Shown here: positions 8,995-17,086 of the stretch, piece by piece
Layout: the number at the start of each line of letters is the position of its first letter
Numbering within the stretch: position 1 is the stretch's first letter
From: JAWXBT01 sp964523015
GTDB taxonomy: Bacteria; Bdellovibrionota_C; UBA2361; J135
Reading direction: 5' to 3'
DNA length: 60,482 nt
NCBI GenBank assembly: GCA_964523015.1
Contig: CAZFXN010000012.1
Coordinates: 1 to 60,482 of the forward strand
Program-made: the position numbers and the translations under genes
The notes under the pieces: generated by a model
The model's database searches: none
Seen by the model: the letters and a program-made list of their open reading frames with translations, nothing else
What the model was told of the DNA's origin: nothing

Positions 8995-9546
8995 TTAAGA
9001 CTGTTGAATGATGTATACTGATTCAAGATTGCGCCACCGCTCAGAGTCCTCCATGCCGTAGCCAACAAACCACTCCGGTCCTTTGTAGGAAAATCCGATC
9101 CAATCTGGAGAGAAGGTCTCCTCATCAAGTTCTCGCTTAATTAAAACAGCAGAGCGGACTTCAAGGGCCCCTGCTTCTAAAATCTTATCTTTAAGTGCCT
9201 TTAAGGTTCTGCCAGAATCGCAGATATCATCTACTAAGAGAACTCGACGCCCGTTAGCTGGAATACTACCGACATCGACATGGACCCGGTCTAAAAGCTT
9301 GGCATTTTCATTCTCGACATATCCCCAGGCCTTAACCGGTGCAATTTCAACTGAGGTATTTACTGCCCGAACTAAATCAGCAAAAAAGAATATCCCACCT
9401 CTTAAAATAGGAACTGCCACAACATCTGTATGAGAGTCTTCCCACACCTGTCCAGTCCACTTTGAGAGATCTTCTCCTATCCTTTTAACAGCGTTTGTAA
9501 TATCCGCAGCGCTATAACAAAGTTGGAAATTTTTCGGTATATTCAT
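8995..9546 (-). CDS. hpt: Hypoxanthine/guanine-type phosphoribosyltransferase
   Basis: The 183-residue protein carries the type I PRTase PRPP loop VLLVDDICDSGRTLKAL (about 99-115). Near residue 46 it has PILRGGIFFFADL, and towards the C-terminus the hydrophobic segment SFSYKGPEWFVGYGMED, where hypoxanthine/guanine enzymes recognise the base. It would convert hypoxanthine or guanine plus PRPP to IMP or GMP in purine salvage. IMP would feed the IMP dehydrogenase at 51426-52937. It lies just upstream of wzt on the same strand, separated by only 22 bases, so it may share a transcript with the polysaccharide genes. Xanthine preference cannot be ruled out. Confidence 0.85.
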   Translation of the reverse strand: MNIPKNFQLCYSAADITNAVKRIGEDLSKWTGQVWEDSHTDVVAVPILRGGIFFFADLVRAVNTSVEIAPVKAWGYVENENAKLLDRVHVDVGSIPANGRRVLLVDDICDSGRTLKALKDKILEAGALEVRSAVLIKRELDEETFSPDWIGFSYKGPEWFVGYGMEDSERWRNLESVYIIQQS

Positions 9547-9736
9547 AGGGTTATAGTAATCTCATGTCTCCTAACCCATGTCAAAATACTCTAAAGGTAC
9601 CAGGTTCTTTTATTTTGTATTTTTTGGGAAAGCACATCAAGGGTTTATCGTAAACAATTCAGGACGTTAAATGGATATAAAGATGTAGCTGCGAGAAAAA
9701 ATAGAGACCAAAGAAATGGGTAAAGGTCCAAAGGTT

Positions 9737-9942
9737 TCAGCTCCGGTGACCTTGATTGCTATCATTCAAATCACTGTAAGACATTATAGAATATATCTTA
9801 GTATGTCGAAGCTCCCCACGAGAGTTTCTACTGTCGTTTCGAATAGTACCGTCTAGTTCAAAACCAAGCCGTTCGGGTATTTTACAGCTCTTTACATTTT
9901 CAGGATCAGTTCGAATCTCCACCCCTCTTTGTATCTGTACTC
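9737..9942 (-). pseudogene. C-terminal remnant of a GNAT (RimJ/RimL-like) acetyltransferase
   Basis: In the frame ending at 9737 the stretch VEIRTDPENVKSCKIPERLG followed by FELDGTIRNDSR and LRHTKIYS is a strong match to the C-terminal third of RimL-type GNAT acetyltransferases. It includes the PERLGF acetyl-CoA-proximal helix and the G-T-(L/I)-R-N motif. The first two-thirds of the domain, with the R/Q-x-x-G-x-G/A acetyl-CoA loop, is missing. Upstream the frame runs into a 15-bp tandem duplication and then the antitoxin gene in another frame. I treat it as a decayed fragment; an ATG at 10009 would give a 90-residue product, but its first 25 residues do not resemble GNAT sequence. Confidence 0.6.
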
Positions 9943-9954
9943 TTTGTATCTGTC
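9925..9954. repeat. 15-bp tandem duplication at the GNAT remnant boundary
   Basis: Two copies of CTCTTTGTATCTGT(A/C) sit back to back, exactly where GNAT similarity stops. In the remnant's frame this gives QIQRV-QIQRG. Confidence 0.9.
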
Positions 9955-9977
9955 TCTGAGACTTTACGTCTCTCATC

Positions 9978-10205
9978 TTAACTGCCATCCATCGTATTAA
10001 ACATCCCATTTATAGCGCCTTCATGCATTGTAATTTCAGCTAACTCTGCAATTCTAATATAAGAATTGATGTGCTCAACTACAAATGCACCTCGTCCATG
10101 AACCGTCAAAAGGATTGGCCCTCCGCTTGTTTCAAGGCTAAAAAGATATTCTTTAGTGTCTCTTTTGAATAAAGAGATCGGAATAATGCTCTTAAATTTA
10201 GTCAT
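9978..10205 (-). CDS. Phd/YefM-like antitoxin, no toxin partner visible
   Basis: The 75-residue protein has the Phd layout: an N-terminal segment IIPISLFKRDTKEYLFSLET, then a beta-hairpin with the hallmark GRGAFVVEHINSYIRI, which corresponds to the usual RG(K/R)PVAVL-hxxxxY core. AGGAG precedes the ATG by eight bases. Phd-type proteins bind DNA as dimers and neutralise a Doc, RelE or ParE toxin encoded next to them. Here the downstream sequence is a GNAT remnant, and no small toxin gene is present on either side. It may therefore be an orphan antitoxin or a solitary regulator left after loss of its partner. Confidence 0.55.
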   Translation of the reverse strand: MTKFKSIIPISLFKRDTKEYLFSLETSGGPILLTVHGRGAFVVEHINSYIRIAELAEITMHEGAINGMFNTMDGS

Positions 10206-10358
10206 TTTAAATCTCCTAACAATGTTATTATCTTCTATTAATAGTTCGCTCGAGAACCAAAAAAGTTGCTTGAAAACATCTTTAAGGATGAATTCTCTGT
10301 TTACTCAAATCCAAGCTCAGTTAATTGAGCTACTTAGAAAAGTAGTGGGAGATGAAAG

Positions 10359-10398
10359 TCTCAGAGAGAATACTGGGGTCTCAGAGAGAATACTGGGT
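10359..10398. repeat. 20-bp tandem duplication in non-coding DNA
   Basis: TCTCAGAGAGAATACTGGG(G/T) occurs twice without spacing, between the antitoxin and the Rossmann-fold gene. The surrounding 10206-10416 stretch holds no gene that I can support. Confidence 0.9.
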
Positions 10399-10416
10399 CA
10401 CAACTATCTATACGCG

Positions 10417-11562
10417 CTACCCCAATGGTCGAATTGGAGGACAATTGGTCAAAAGCTCGGACCTAGTATTTGGTGGAGGCCCACCAGGAAGCTCGCACAT
10501 AAGGAGGCGGCGTGCTTCTTCAGACGATAGATCACAGAAATCCACGCTCTTACCAGCTCTCACTACGTGAGTCGAGTAGGTTGGTACTGTTTCCCGATAA
10601 GAGAGAGGAATTCCATTATTTTTAAAAATTTGCACGACATCGTTTGAAGCAAGACCACTATACTCGTTTGCGTGCATTCCGCTGATTGCCAAAAGTTTAA
10701 CTTTAGAAAGGCCCTCTGCCTGTGTTGCTACCGCATTAAGAGCCTCCGCTCCAGCGGCCTCGATGAACGAGAGAAGGATATGTGTCGTATTATTTGGAAT
10801 CGTGACCTCTCCCATCGAGCTTGGAATGAATTCAATACGTGGATCACCAAGATACCGAGTAAAGCGGGCACCCACCTCAGCAACATAAGGATGATTATCA
10901 CAAAGGACAAAACGAAGATTTGGGCAACGCGTCTCTCCCAATTTTTTTAAAAACTTAGCACTTTCGAGAAGGCCCGAAATTCCGCAACCTGGTATGTAGA
11001 TAGTCGCGGTTCGGTCGTCTATGCGATCAAAGTATCTATTGCCTATTATGAAATCACCCGAGTTATTGGACTCTCCCATAAAACGAACCTGTACCGCCGG
11101 ATCCCCGACGGGCATGAAAGGATCACTGACTCTGCAGGACAGAGCCATGCAATCAACGAGAGCTTCATGTAATCGAGAGTTATCTCGGAAGTAACGCACC
11201 ACGTCTTGCTGTAAGGATATATCCGGCGGATTGTCAATTGTAAGATTATTAGCGGCATCATATCGAAGTCGCGTGTCCCTCTCATGCAGAAACGATCCAG
11301 CGTATTCCGGCATAAGAGCGTTCATGCCCATCGCGAGAATCATACCAAACTCTCGCCCACCAGCCTCCCTTATATTGAGACCAACTTCCTGCAGCTCGTC
11401 AGTGATCGACTTGGCAATATCTAATCGTCTCGCAAAAGCCTCCGCTTCGTCGATTGCCACCAAATTAGTTGACGATGCCTGAAAAAATTCAACTGGCGTC
11501 TCCGCTTCGGGATTCGAAAGATTTTCATCTCTCTTCAATGGCAGTTCACGAGGAAAATTCAT
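10417..11562 (-). CDS. Unrecognised protein with a methyltransferase-like Rossmann motif
   Basis: The 381-residue protein does not match a family that I can name. Residues about 186-197 (TATIYIPGCGISG) form a beta-strand followed by G-C-G-I-S-G, and residues 216-223 give a second strand ending in an acidic residue (RFVLCDNH, D222). This is the arrangement of SAM-binding class I methyltransferases. The N-terminal 180 residues are helical and polar with no signal peptide. The gene appears richer in GC, with more Arg and Gly codons than its neighbours, and is flanked by non-coding and decayed DNA, which suggests horizontal transfer. Methyltransferase activity is inference. A different nucleotide-binding enzyme is possible. 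Confidence 0.6.
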   Translation of the reverse strand: MNFPRELPLKRDENLSNPEAETPVEFFQASSTNLVAIDEAEAFARRLDIAKSITDELQEVGLNIREAGGREFGMILAMGMNALMPEYAGSFLHERDTRLRYDAANNLTIDNPPDISLQQDVVRYFRDNSRLHEALVDCMALSCRVSDPFMPVGDPAVQVRFMGESNNSGDFIIGNRYFDRIDDRTATIYIPGCGISGLLESAKFLKKLGETRCPNLRFVLCDNHPYVAEVGARFTRYLGDPRIEFIPSSMGEVTIPNNTTHILLSFIEAAGAEALNAVATQAEGLSKVKLLAISGMHANEYSGLASNDVVQIFKNNGIPLSYRETVPTYSTHVVRAGKSVDFCDLSSEEARRLLMCELPGGPPPNTRSELLTNCPPIRPLG

Positions 11563-12053
11563 AGCATCTCCAGATTCTCTATAAATCTGTTATGGGGTTC
11601 CGTAAATGAATCGGCACACAGAATTATTGAGTTGCTCAAAAGGCATCAACTCAGGCGGTCATCCTGAAATACTTGCTGAGGTTGCAAGTACATAAGCGGC
11701 TTCACATATAAATCTACAGATCCTGATATTACACCTCTGTTTTCCCTAGTCTACTTTTTCCAAGGGGCATGCTTGGGACAACTCATCAATTTAATTATCT
11801 TAATTTTTCTGCCAATACTGTTATTCACCCATGACTTATCACCGCGGGATCATGTGATTGGGGTATGGCGAAAATGGCTCATTAAGGGAAAAATAACAGT
11901 ACTGAGAAGTTTTTTAGATCTCCGTCAACTCATTCTCAAAGGGTACCAAGTTAGGTTATGCAGTGATATAGTTATCCCAAAAAGAATATTCCGAATACAT
12001 TTATGATGAAAACCTTCGGTTTACTATATAAGGAGTCAAATATAAGGATATCT
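11563..12053. other. About 490 bases without a supportable gene
   Basis: The plus-strand reading frame at 11773-12006 has no ribosome-binding site, no recognisable domain and Arg/Ile-rich composition typical of chance frames. I found no tRNA cloverleaf or strong terminator. Together with the GNAT remnant and orphan antitoxin it forms a 9.5-12 kb patch of accessory or decaying DNA. Confidence 0.5.
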
Positions 12054-12482
12054 ATGATCAAATCGATCGCTGTCAAAAGTAATTTTATAATAAAATTAAC
12101 TGTTTATATTCTTTTTGTCTTGCTTATCTCATCTTGCGATAAGCTAAAAGTCTCAGAGACTTCGAGTAAAGAGGTTGAAAAAAAGGTTAGTGAGGCAATT
12201 AGTAAGGCCAAGGGATTGTTTAGTGAGTTTGACCTGGAATCGGCTAAGGATATTCCTCTACAAAAAATGGCCCAAGATGAAGTAGATAAACTTTTCTCCG
12301 TCGAATATAAAGTAATTGAGATCGATGATGTGGGCGATATGGCTCATATCAATGCCGTGCTAAATAAAGCTGGCAAGGATCGTTGGGATTGTTTTTCATC
12401 TGAACATGTACAAAAAAAATATCGTTTCTTTTGCAAAAGAAGGCCTCAATCTTATCTTCGGTATTTTACCCGTGGATTTTAG
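12054..12482 (+). CDS. Small lipoprotein of unknown function
   Basis: I choose the ATG at 12054, which has AAGGA five bases upstream (12044-12048), over the ATG at 12003. This gives 142 residues with a typical lipoprotein signal: positively charged start, hydrophobic core and lipobox I-S-S-C28. The mature part begins DKLKVSET, has a Lys/Glu-rich helix (about 33-60) and ends in a Cys- and aromatic-rich tail (DRWDCF and FFCKRR). The protein is probably anchored to a membrane facing the periplasm. Its 3' end overlaps the M48 peptidase gene by 77 bases, suggesting co-expression. No family was recognised. Confidence 0.6.
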   Translation: MIKSIAVKSNFIIKLTVYILFVLLISSCDKLKVSETSSKEVEKKVSEAISKAKGLFSEFDLESAKDIPLQKMAQDEVDKLFSVEYKVIEIDDVGDMAHINAVLNKAGKDRWDCFSSEHVQKKYRFFCKRRPQSYLRYFTRGF

Positions 12483-13611
12483 GGCACTTTCACTAACCAT
12501 TCTCTTTACATCTTTGATTGGTGCCACTATCGGCTGTGGTCCGATGAGACAACCAGTACCTCCTGGCACAATTCCAATTCCAAAACCACTCTCTGTAGAT
12601 GATGAACAGTACGGCCATGACGTACTCTCTCAGTTAACAGAGAAATATCCACTTTCACAGGATGATGCCAAAATTGAGCGCGCTCGTCGTCTGGTCTCCC
12701 GACTTACTGATGCTGCCCAAGCAAGTGGAGATCCTTGGCACGTATATGTACTGACTGATCCAACGATAAAAAATGCAGCCGCCACTAAAGGAAATCATAT
12801 CTTTGTCTGGACTGGCATGCTCGATACGCTGACGAATGATAACGAACTTAGTGTTGTAATTGCTCACGAGATAGCTCACGTCCTCGCAGATCATGCAAAC
12901 ATCTCAGCCAACGAAGAAGCGAGCCAATTAATCTCTCAGGTTGCTGGAGCTGTAACTCAAAACGCCCTGATCTATAACGGATCTGTAGGTGCTCTGGCTA
13001 ATATTGCTGCAGCATTAACTCAAGAGACTCTAGGTGCTCTTTTAATAAATCCGGAATCACAACGAAAGGAGCTGGAGGCGGATCTTATAGGGATACATCT
13101 AATGGCTGAGGCTGGAATTGATCCACGAATTGCCCTTGCCTTTTGGGAGAAAAATTTAAATAACTCAGATTTTACTAGTGGCCTTCCTCAATTCTTTTCA
13201 TCACATCCATCATCAAAAGAGAGATTAAAATTAATTAAAATTAATTTAGATGGTGCCATGAGGCGGTATGAACGAAAAACCGGAACGAGATCTCAAACTT
13301 TAAGCAATCAAAAAGATTCTTGGACTTATGATGTTCCTAAAAGATCCTCACCGAATTCTATAGCTCCTGCCGTTAATAATTATAAAAAAACTTCTAGTTC
13401 AAATTATAATAATAGTGCTATTGGAGAAACTTGGATCGTCGCTGACAACAATGCTGATGTCATTAAAGCTCCAGCCTCAAATAGTCAGAGAGTAAAAACT
13501 CTACCTAAAGGAGCAAGAGTTACGGTTACAGGTCGAAGTGGAAGGTGGCTAAAAATAACCTCTCCCTTAGATGGATTTATCTGGGGCCCTAAGTTAAGTC
13601 CTATTAATTGA
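12406..13611 (+). CDS. M48-family metallopeptidase lipoprotein with C-terminal SH3-like domain
   Basis: The 401-residue product has a hydrophobic signal ending in a lipobox (G-A-T-I-G-C44). The Zn-binding HEIAH motif is at 154-158 with the third ligand Glu in KELEADLIG (E224), as in the YfgC/LoiP/BepA branch of M48. A Ser/Asn-rich linker (about 300-340) leads to a bacterial SH3-like domain (about 345-401, with LPKGARVTVTG and GRWLKI) that could bind peptidoglycan or peptide. Members of this group act in outer-membrane protein quality control in the periplasm. The ATG at 12406 lies inside the preceding lipoprotein gene; a GTG at 12472 would give a shorter signal and is an alternative. Confidence 0.85.
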   Translation: MYKKNIVSFAKEGLNLIFGILPVDFRALSLTILFTSLIGATIGCGPMRQPVPPGTIPIPKPLSVDDEQYGHDVLSQLTEKYPLSQDDAKIERARRLVSRLTDAAQASGDPWHVYVLTDPTIKNAAATKGNHIFVWTGMLDTLTNDNELSVVIAHEIAHVLADHANISANEEASQLISQVAGAVTQNALIYNGSVGALANIAAALTQETLGALLINPESQRKELEADLIGIHLMAEAGIDPRIALAFWEKNLNNSDFTSGLPQFFSSHPSSKERLKLIKINLDGAMRRYERKTGTRSQTLSNQKDSWTYDVPKRSSPNSIAPAVNNYKKTSSSNYNNSAIGETWIVADNNADVIKAPASNSQRVKTLPKGARVTVTGRSGRWLKITSPLDGFIWGPKLSPIN

Positions 13612-13616
13612 TAGAT

Positions 13617-14516
13617 CTAAGCTTTTGGTACATCAGATATCAGATATATATCTTCTGCTAACGGTATACGGAGAAGTTGCAGACGAGCAAAGAAAGTCTC
13701 GGCAACATGAAAGGTACGAACCCAGCTCATGTTGATTGTATTAACACGGATCATTTTGTTGGTTGAGTGGTGTCGAAAAAAATACGAATCACGGAGCACA
13801 TATAGTCGCTTTGAGCCAACTTCATTCTGTTCAAACCCCATATCATCATGGCACAAAGCATCATCAAACGTTTCATCGTCAATTATAGTTGCAAGCCGTA
13901 TGCTCTTATACTTTTCAAAAAATCCTCTCTCCTTTGCATAGTCAAAAGCCGCCATATCTGAAAGGGAGCCACTCTCAGCCTCTAAAATCTGACTTGAGAT
14001 CTTATTTATAAAATCATCATCTTTAAACATAGCTACCGTTCCCTTGAGATACGAATCAAGGGCAGCAGTATTTGTTACAAAACCATTAATCTGATGACCA
14101 TGCGCTTGGGTGGTAAAATCAAAAGCACAATACTTATGCACCTGATGAGCAAGATTACACATTATTAAAGTATCACTATCAAAGGTCCAAAATCGTTTTG
14201 CTCCAATTTTAGAGACTAACACATTAAGATAGAACCATCTTTTATATACAAACTTTACCCACTCTTGATCTTGCTTATAACTTTTAGAAACTATGTAACG
14301 GAAAACAGAATTAAACTCCTCCCAATCTCCTAACTCAGAAAACAATACATGAGTAATCCCAAGGTGCTCCAAATATTTTGTTGTTTCATCCCCGATCAAA
14401 TAAAACGGTGCGTCAGGATTATGAAGTCGAGCACAATCAATCGTATAGCGAAGGTAATCACTATGTCCTCTATGTATAAAAATAATCGGTAAGAGTTCCA
14501 CTAAAATACCAAACAA
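13617..14516 (-). CDS. Nucleotide-sugar glycosyltransferase-like protein with DxD motif
   Basis: The roughly 299-residue protein begins with LPIIFIHRGHSDYLRY, and at residues 108-117 has RFWTFDSDTL. The D113-S-D115 motif is where GT-A glycosyltransferases such as GT8/GT32 relatives hold metal and nucleotide sugar. No signal peptide or membrane segment is seen, so it is likely a cytoplasmic transferase. The start is uncertain: a TTG at 14516 and a GTG at 14501 are both possible, and neither has a strong Shine-Dalgarno. It converges with the M48 gene, leaving only five bases between the stops. The acceptor is unknown and no polysaccharide gene is adjacent. Confidence 0.6.
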   Translation of the reverse strand: MFGILVELLPIIFIHRGHSDYLRYTIDCARLHNPDAPFYLIGDETTKYLEHLGITHVLFSELGDWEEFNSVFRYIVSKSYKQDQEWVKFVYKRWFYLNVLVSKIGAKRFWTFDSDTLIMCNLAHQVHKYCAFDFTTQAHGHQINGFVTNTAALDSYLKGTVAMFKDDDFINKISSQILEAESGSLSDMAAFDYAKERGFFEKYKSIRLATIIDDETFDDALCHDDMGFEQNEVGSKRLYVLRDSYFFRHHSTNKMIRVNTINMSWVRTFHVAETFFARLQLLRIPLAEDIYLISDVPKA

Positions 14517-14799
14517 TTAAGTATCTAGAGACTATGTCAGACTAACCTCTATTTAAGAAACAGAGATATTTCAAAAAACTCTAGATATAGCCAAAGATCT
14601 CTTATTCCTAGACTAACTCTTGGATATCAAGCCATAACTCCCCTAAATGACTAATAAAACTTAGGTTATTCATACCCTAAAACAACTCTAAGTGACTAAA
14701 GTTCCTTAGCATTTCTGCCGATTTTATAGAACGGTAGCAGATATTGGTAAGACCCTTTTAGCGGTCAACGGTGCTCGTGGCTTATAGGAATTCTCTCTC

Positions 14800-15588
14800 A
14801 TGGAAGAAGTTAAAGATATTAACAAAGATAAAAAGTTCGAAAAGGACTTGGAAGAACAGAAAGAGAAGAAAGAGCGTCGTCCAATCGCTGATCTTGCTGC
14901 AACAAAGATAAATCATGAAGCAGTAAAAGTCGATCTTGAAACACGAGCAGTCTCTGAGAAGCAGATCCAACGGGAAAAAATAAATTCTATCATTCAACAG
15001 GTAAATGTTGCCGTTCAAGCAACAGAAGAGATCAGCTCTATCTTTGATAGTATAACAGGAATCATAGAACAGGCTGGAAGTGAAACAGCATCAGCCACTC
15101 GTCTGCAAACATTAGAGCGTGAAGCAAAAACTCTCGCAGAGGAAATCACAAAGATTGCTGAAAAGGGTGCGGCTTTAAAAGACGAGCCTACAACGGACCT
15201 AGAGTCTCTTTCTGCGGTGGAGGCAAAATTATCAACTGTTTTAAACCAACTTTTTCCAGAAGCATCAAAAACTCCAATTACTCCTGCAGAGATAAGCTTT
15301 CAAAATAAAGGCGCCATAGAGAACACTGCATTAAAAGTAAAATCAACAAAAGAACAGCTAGAATTAATTACAAAAAACATCAAAGAAACCTCAGCAGATA
15401 TTCGACGTGCTATTGAGCTTGGAGAGGTCGCTGTTGAAAATAATGAGGCATCTACTGTAATGGTCCGGGATGTTATGCAAGCCCTTGAGATCGCCGCACG
15501 GACTAGTTTAAACATCAATAGCGACCCAACCACTGCAATTAATGCAATTGGTATCAAAAGTTTAAGACCTGATCTTTTAAAACCATAA
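14800..15588 (+). CDS. Alpha-helical protein with faint flagellin-like features
   Basis: The 262-residue product is almost entirely helical: a very charged Lys/Glu-rich start (1-30), then long helices rich in Ala, Ile, Glu and Thr, and no signal peptide or membrane segment. The spacing of hydrophobics in TASATRLQTLEREAKTLAEE resembles the paired helices of the flagellin D1 region. The C-terminal segment (RDVMQALEIAARTSLNIN, ending SLRPDLL) faintly resembles flagellin C-termini. That resemblance is weak and may only reflect coiled-coil structure. It is the gene before ffh, with 105 bases between. About 280 bases upstream (14517-14799) carry no gene that I can support. Confidence 0.6.
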   Translation: MEEVKDINKDKKFEKDLEEQKEKKERRPIADLAATKINHEAVKVDLETRAVSEKQIQREKINSIIQQVNVAVQATEEISSIFDSITGIIEQAGSETASATRLQTLEREAKTLAEEITKIAEKGAALKDEPTTDLESLSAVEAKLSTVLNQLFPEASKTPITPAEISFQNKGAIENTALKVKSTKEQLELITKNIKETSADIRRAIELGEVAVENNEASTVMVRDVMQALEIAARTSLNINSDPTTAINAIGIKSLRPDLLKP

Positions 15589-15652
15589 ACTTACCGTTCT
15601 ATCAGCTAAGAATTACCAATTGTTGTCATAAGTGACATTTTCCCTCTCTTTC

Positions 15653-15681
15653 GTTAAACTGACTATCTAATTTAGTTTAAC
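15653..15681. promoter_or_regulatory. Inverted repeat just upstream of ffh
   Basis: GTTAAACT (15653-15660) and its exact complement AGTTTAAC (15674-15681) are separated by 13 bases. They end 12 bases before the ffh ATG. Such a site could be a repressor operator or an RNA hairpin covering the ribosome-binding region. Confidence 0.4.
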
Positions 15682-15693
15682 TTTCTATCAAAG

Positions 15694-17067
15694 ATGTTTG
15701 AATCACTTAGTAGTAAACTCGATGCTGTATTTAAAAAGCTAACTGGCCGCGGCTCTCTCAATGAAAAAGACATTGAAGTGGCGATGCGCGAAGTTAGAAT
15801 GGCACTTCTTGAGGCAGATGTTCACTATACTGTCGCAAAAGATTTCTGTGCTCGAGTATCTGAAAAAGCTGTTGGTAGTGACGTCCTAAAATCCCTCTCT
15901 CCTGGACAACAGGTTATAAAAGTTGTTCACGACGAGCTAATTGCAACAATGGGTGATGGTGCTGCTGAGCTTAACTTAAAGGTAGCGCCTCCAGCTATCA
16001 TCATGCTAGTTGGACTTCAAGGATCTGGTAAAACTACAACCTGTGCAAAACTAGCTCGACTTTTAAAAGACGACCATAAACGAAACCCAATTCTTGTCCC
16101 CGCTGACGTTTATCGTCCTGCTGCGATTGAACAGTTAAAAACTCTAGGGAAACAAATTGGGGTTACAGTTTTTGATTCGCAATCAACCCAGGACCCTGTT
16201 GACATAGCAACTCAGTCCTTAGATTTCGCTGCCAAGCGTGGCTTTGATACTTTAATTCTTGATACTGCTGGACGATTGCAGATCGATCAGGAATTAATGA
16301 GTGAACTTTCTGAGATCTCTACAGCTATTAAGCCTCACGAAATATTACTTGTTGTAGATGCAATGACTGGTCAAGAAGCAGTTAACGTAGCAAAAGGCTT
16401 TGATGCGACTCTTGAAATAGATGGACTAATTCTTACTAAACTTGATGGCGATGCACGAGGCGGGGCAGCCCTATCAATGAAAGCTGTAACAGGTAGGCCA
16501 ATTAAGCTTATCGGTGTTGGGGAAAAGACAGAAGCGCTTGAGGTGTTTCACCCTGAAAGAATGGCTTCACGAATTCTTGGCATGGGAGATGTCTTATCCC
16601 TTATTGAAAAAGCCACCAAAGATATCGATATTGAAGAGAGCTTAAAGCTTCAAAAAAAGATTAAGAAAAATCAATTTACCTTAGAGGATTTTCTAAACCA
16701 GCTTAATATGATCAAAAAGATGGGAGACATGTCATCGATAGTCTCTATGATCCCTGGTATGGGGAAGATGGCCCAGAATGTCGATCCTGAAAAAGTTAAT
16801 AAAGAGATGAAGCGAACTGAGGCTATTATTCTTTCAATGACTCGTCAGGAACGGAATAATCCACCGATCATTAATGGTAGCCGTAGAAAAAGAATCGCTA
16901 AAGGCTCCGGCACCTCTGTTGAGGAGGTTAACCGCTTACTTAAGCAATTTTTAGAGATGAAAAATATGATGCAAAAGATCTCAAAGATGGGTATGGGTGG
17001 GATGAATAATATGATGGGCGGAAAAGGAATGGGTGGGATCGCCAACCTAATGAAGGGATTAAAATAA
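15694..17067 (+). CDS. ffh: Signal recognition particle protein Ffh (SRP54)
   Basis: A full-length 457-residue Ffh. The N domain covers about 1-90. The G domain has P-loop GLQGSGKTT (107-115), DTAGRLQID and TKLDGDARGG. The C-terminal Met-rich M domain (about 330-457) ends in a Gly/Met-rich tail and binds 4.5S RNA and signal sequences. The protein would guide nascent inner-membrane proteins to FtsY and the translocon. It sits 19 bases upstream of metG on the same strand. The rpsP and trmD genes that often follow ffh directly lie 3.6 kb further on. An inverted repeat lies immediately upstream of the start. Confidence 0.98.
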   Translation: MFESLSSKLDAVFKKLTGRGSLNEKDIEVAMREVRMALLEADVHYTVAKDFCARVSEKAVGSDVLKSLSPGQQVIKVVHDELIATMGDGAAELNLKVAPPAIIMLVGLQGSGKTTTCAKLARLLKDDHKRNPILVPADVYRPAAIEQLKTLGKQIGVTVFDSQSTQDPVDIATQSLDFAAKRGFDTLILDTAGRLQIDQELMSELSEISTAIKPHEILLVVDAMTGQEAVNVAKGFDATLEIDGLILTKLDGDARGGAALSMKAVTGRPIKLIGVGEKTEALEVFHPERMASRILGMGDVLSLIEKATKDIDIEESLKLQKKIKKNQFTLEDFLNQLNMIKKMGDMSSIVSMIPGMGKMAQNVDPEKVNKEMKRTEAIILSMTRQERNNPPIINGSRRKRIAKGSGTSVEEVNRLLKQFLEMKNMMQKISKMGMGGMNNMMGGKGMGGIANLMKGLK

Positions 17068-17086
17068 AAAACTTAATTAACTCGAT

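Noticed and set aside
10156..10530. Plus-strand frames over the 20-bp repeat
   Set aside because: They overlap the antitoxin and the Rossmann-fold gene on the other strand; composition is not protein-like.
11773..12006. Plus-strand 77-codon frame with hydrophobic start
   Set aside because: No ribosome-binding site, no recognisable signal cleavage or family; it is probably chance in AT-rich DNA.
16981..17045. Met/Gly-rich repeat near the ffh 3' end
   Set aside because: Met-rich repeats are normal for the Ffh M domain tail, so I did not count them with the unusual tandem arrays.
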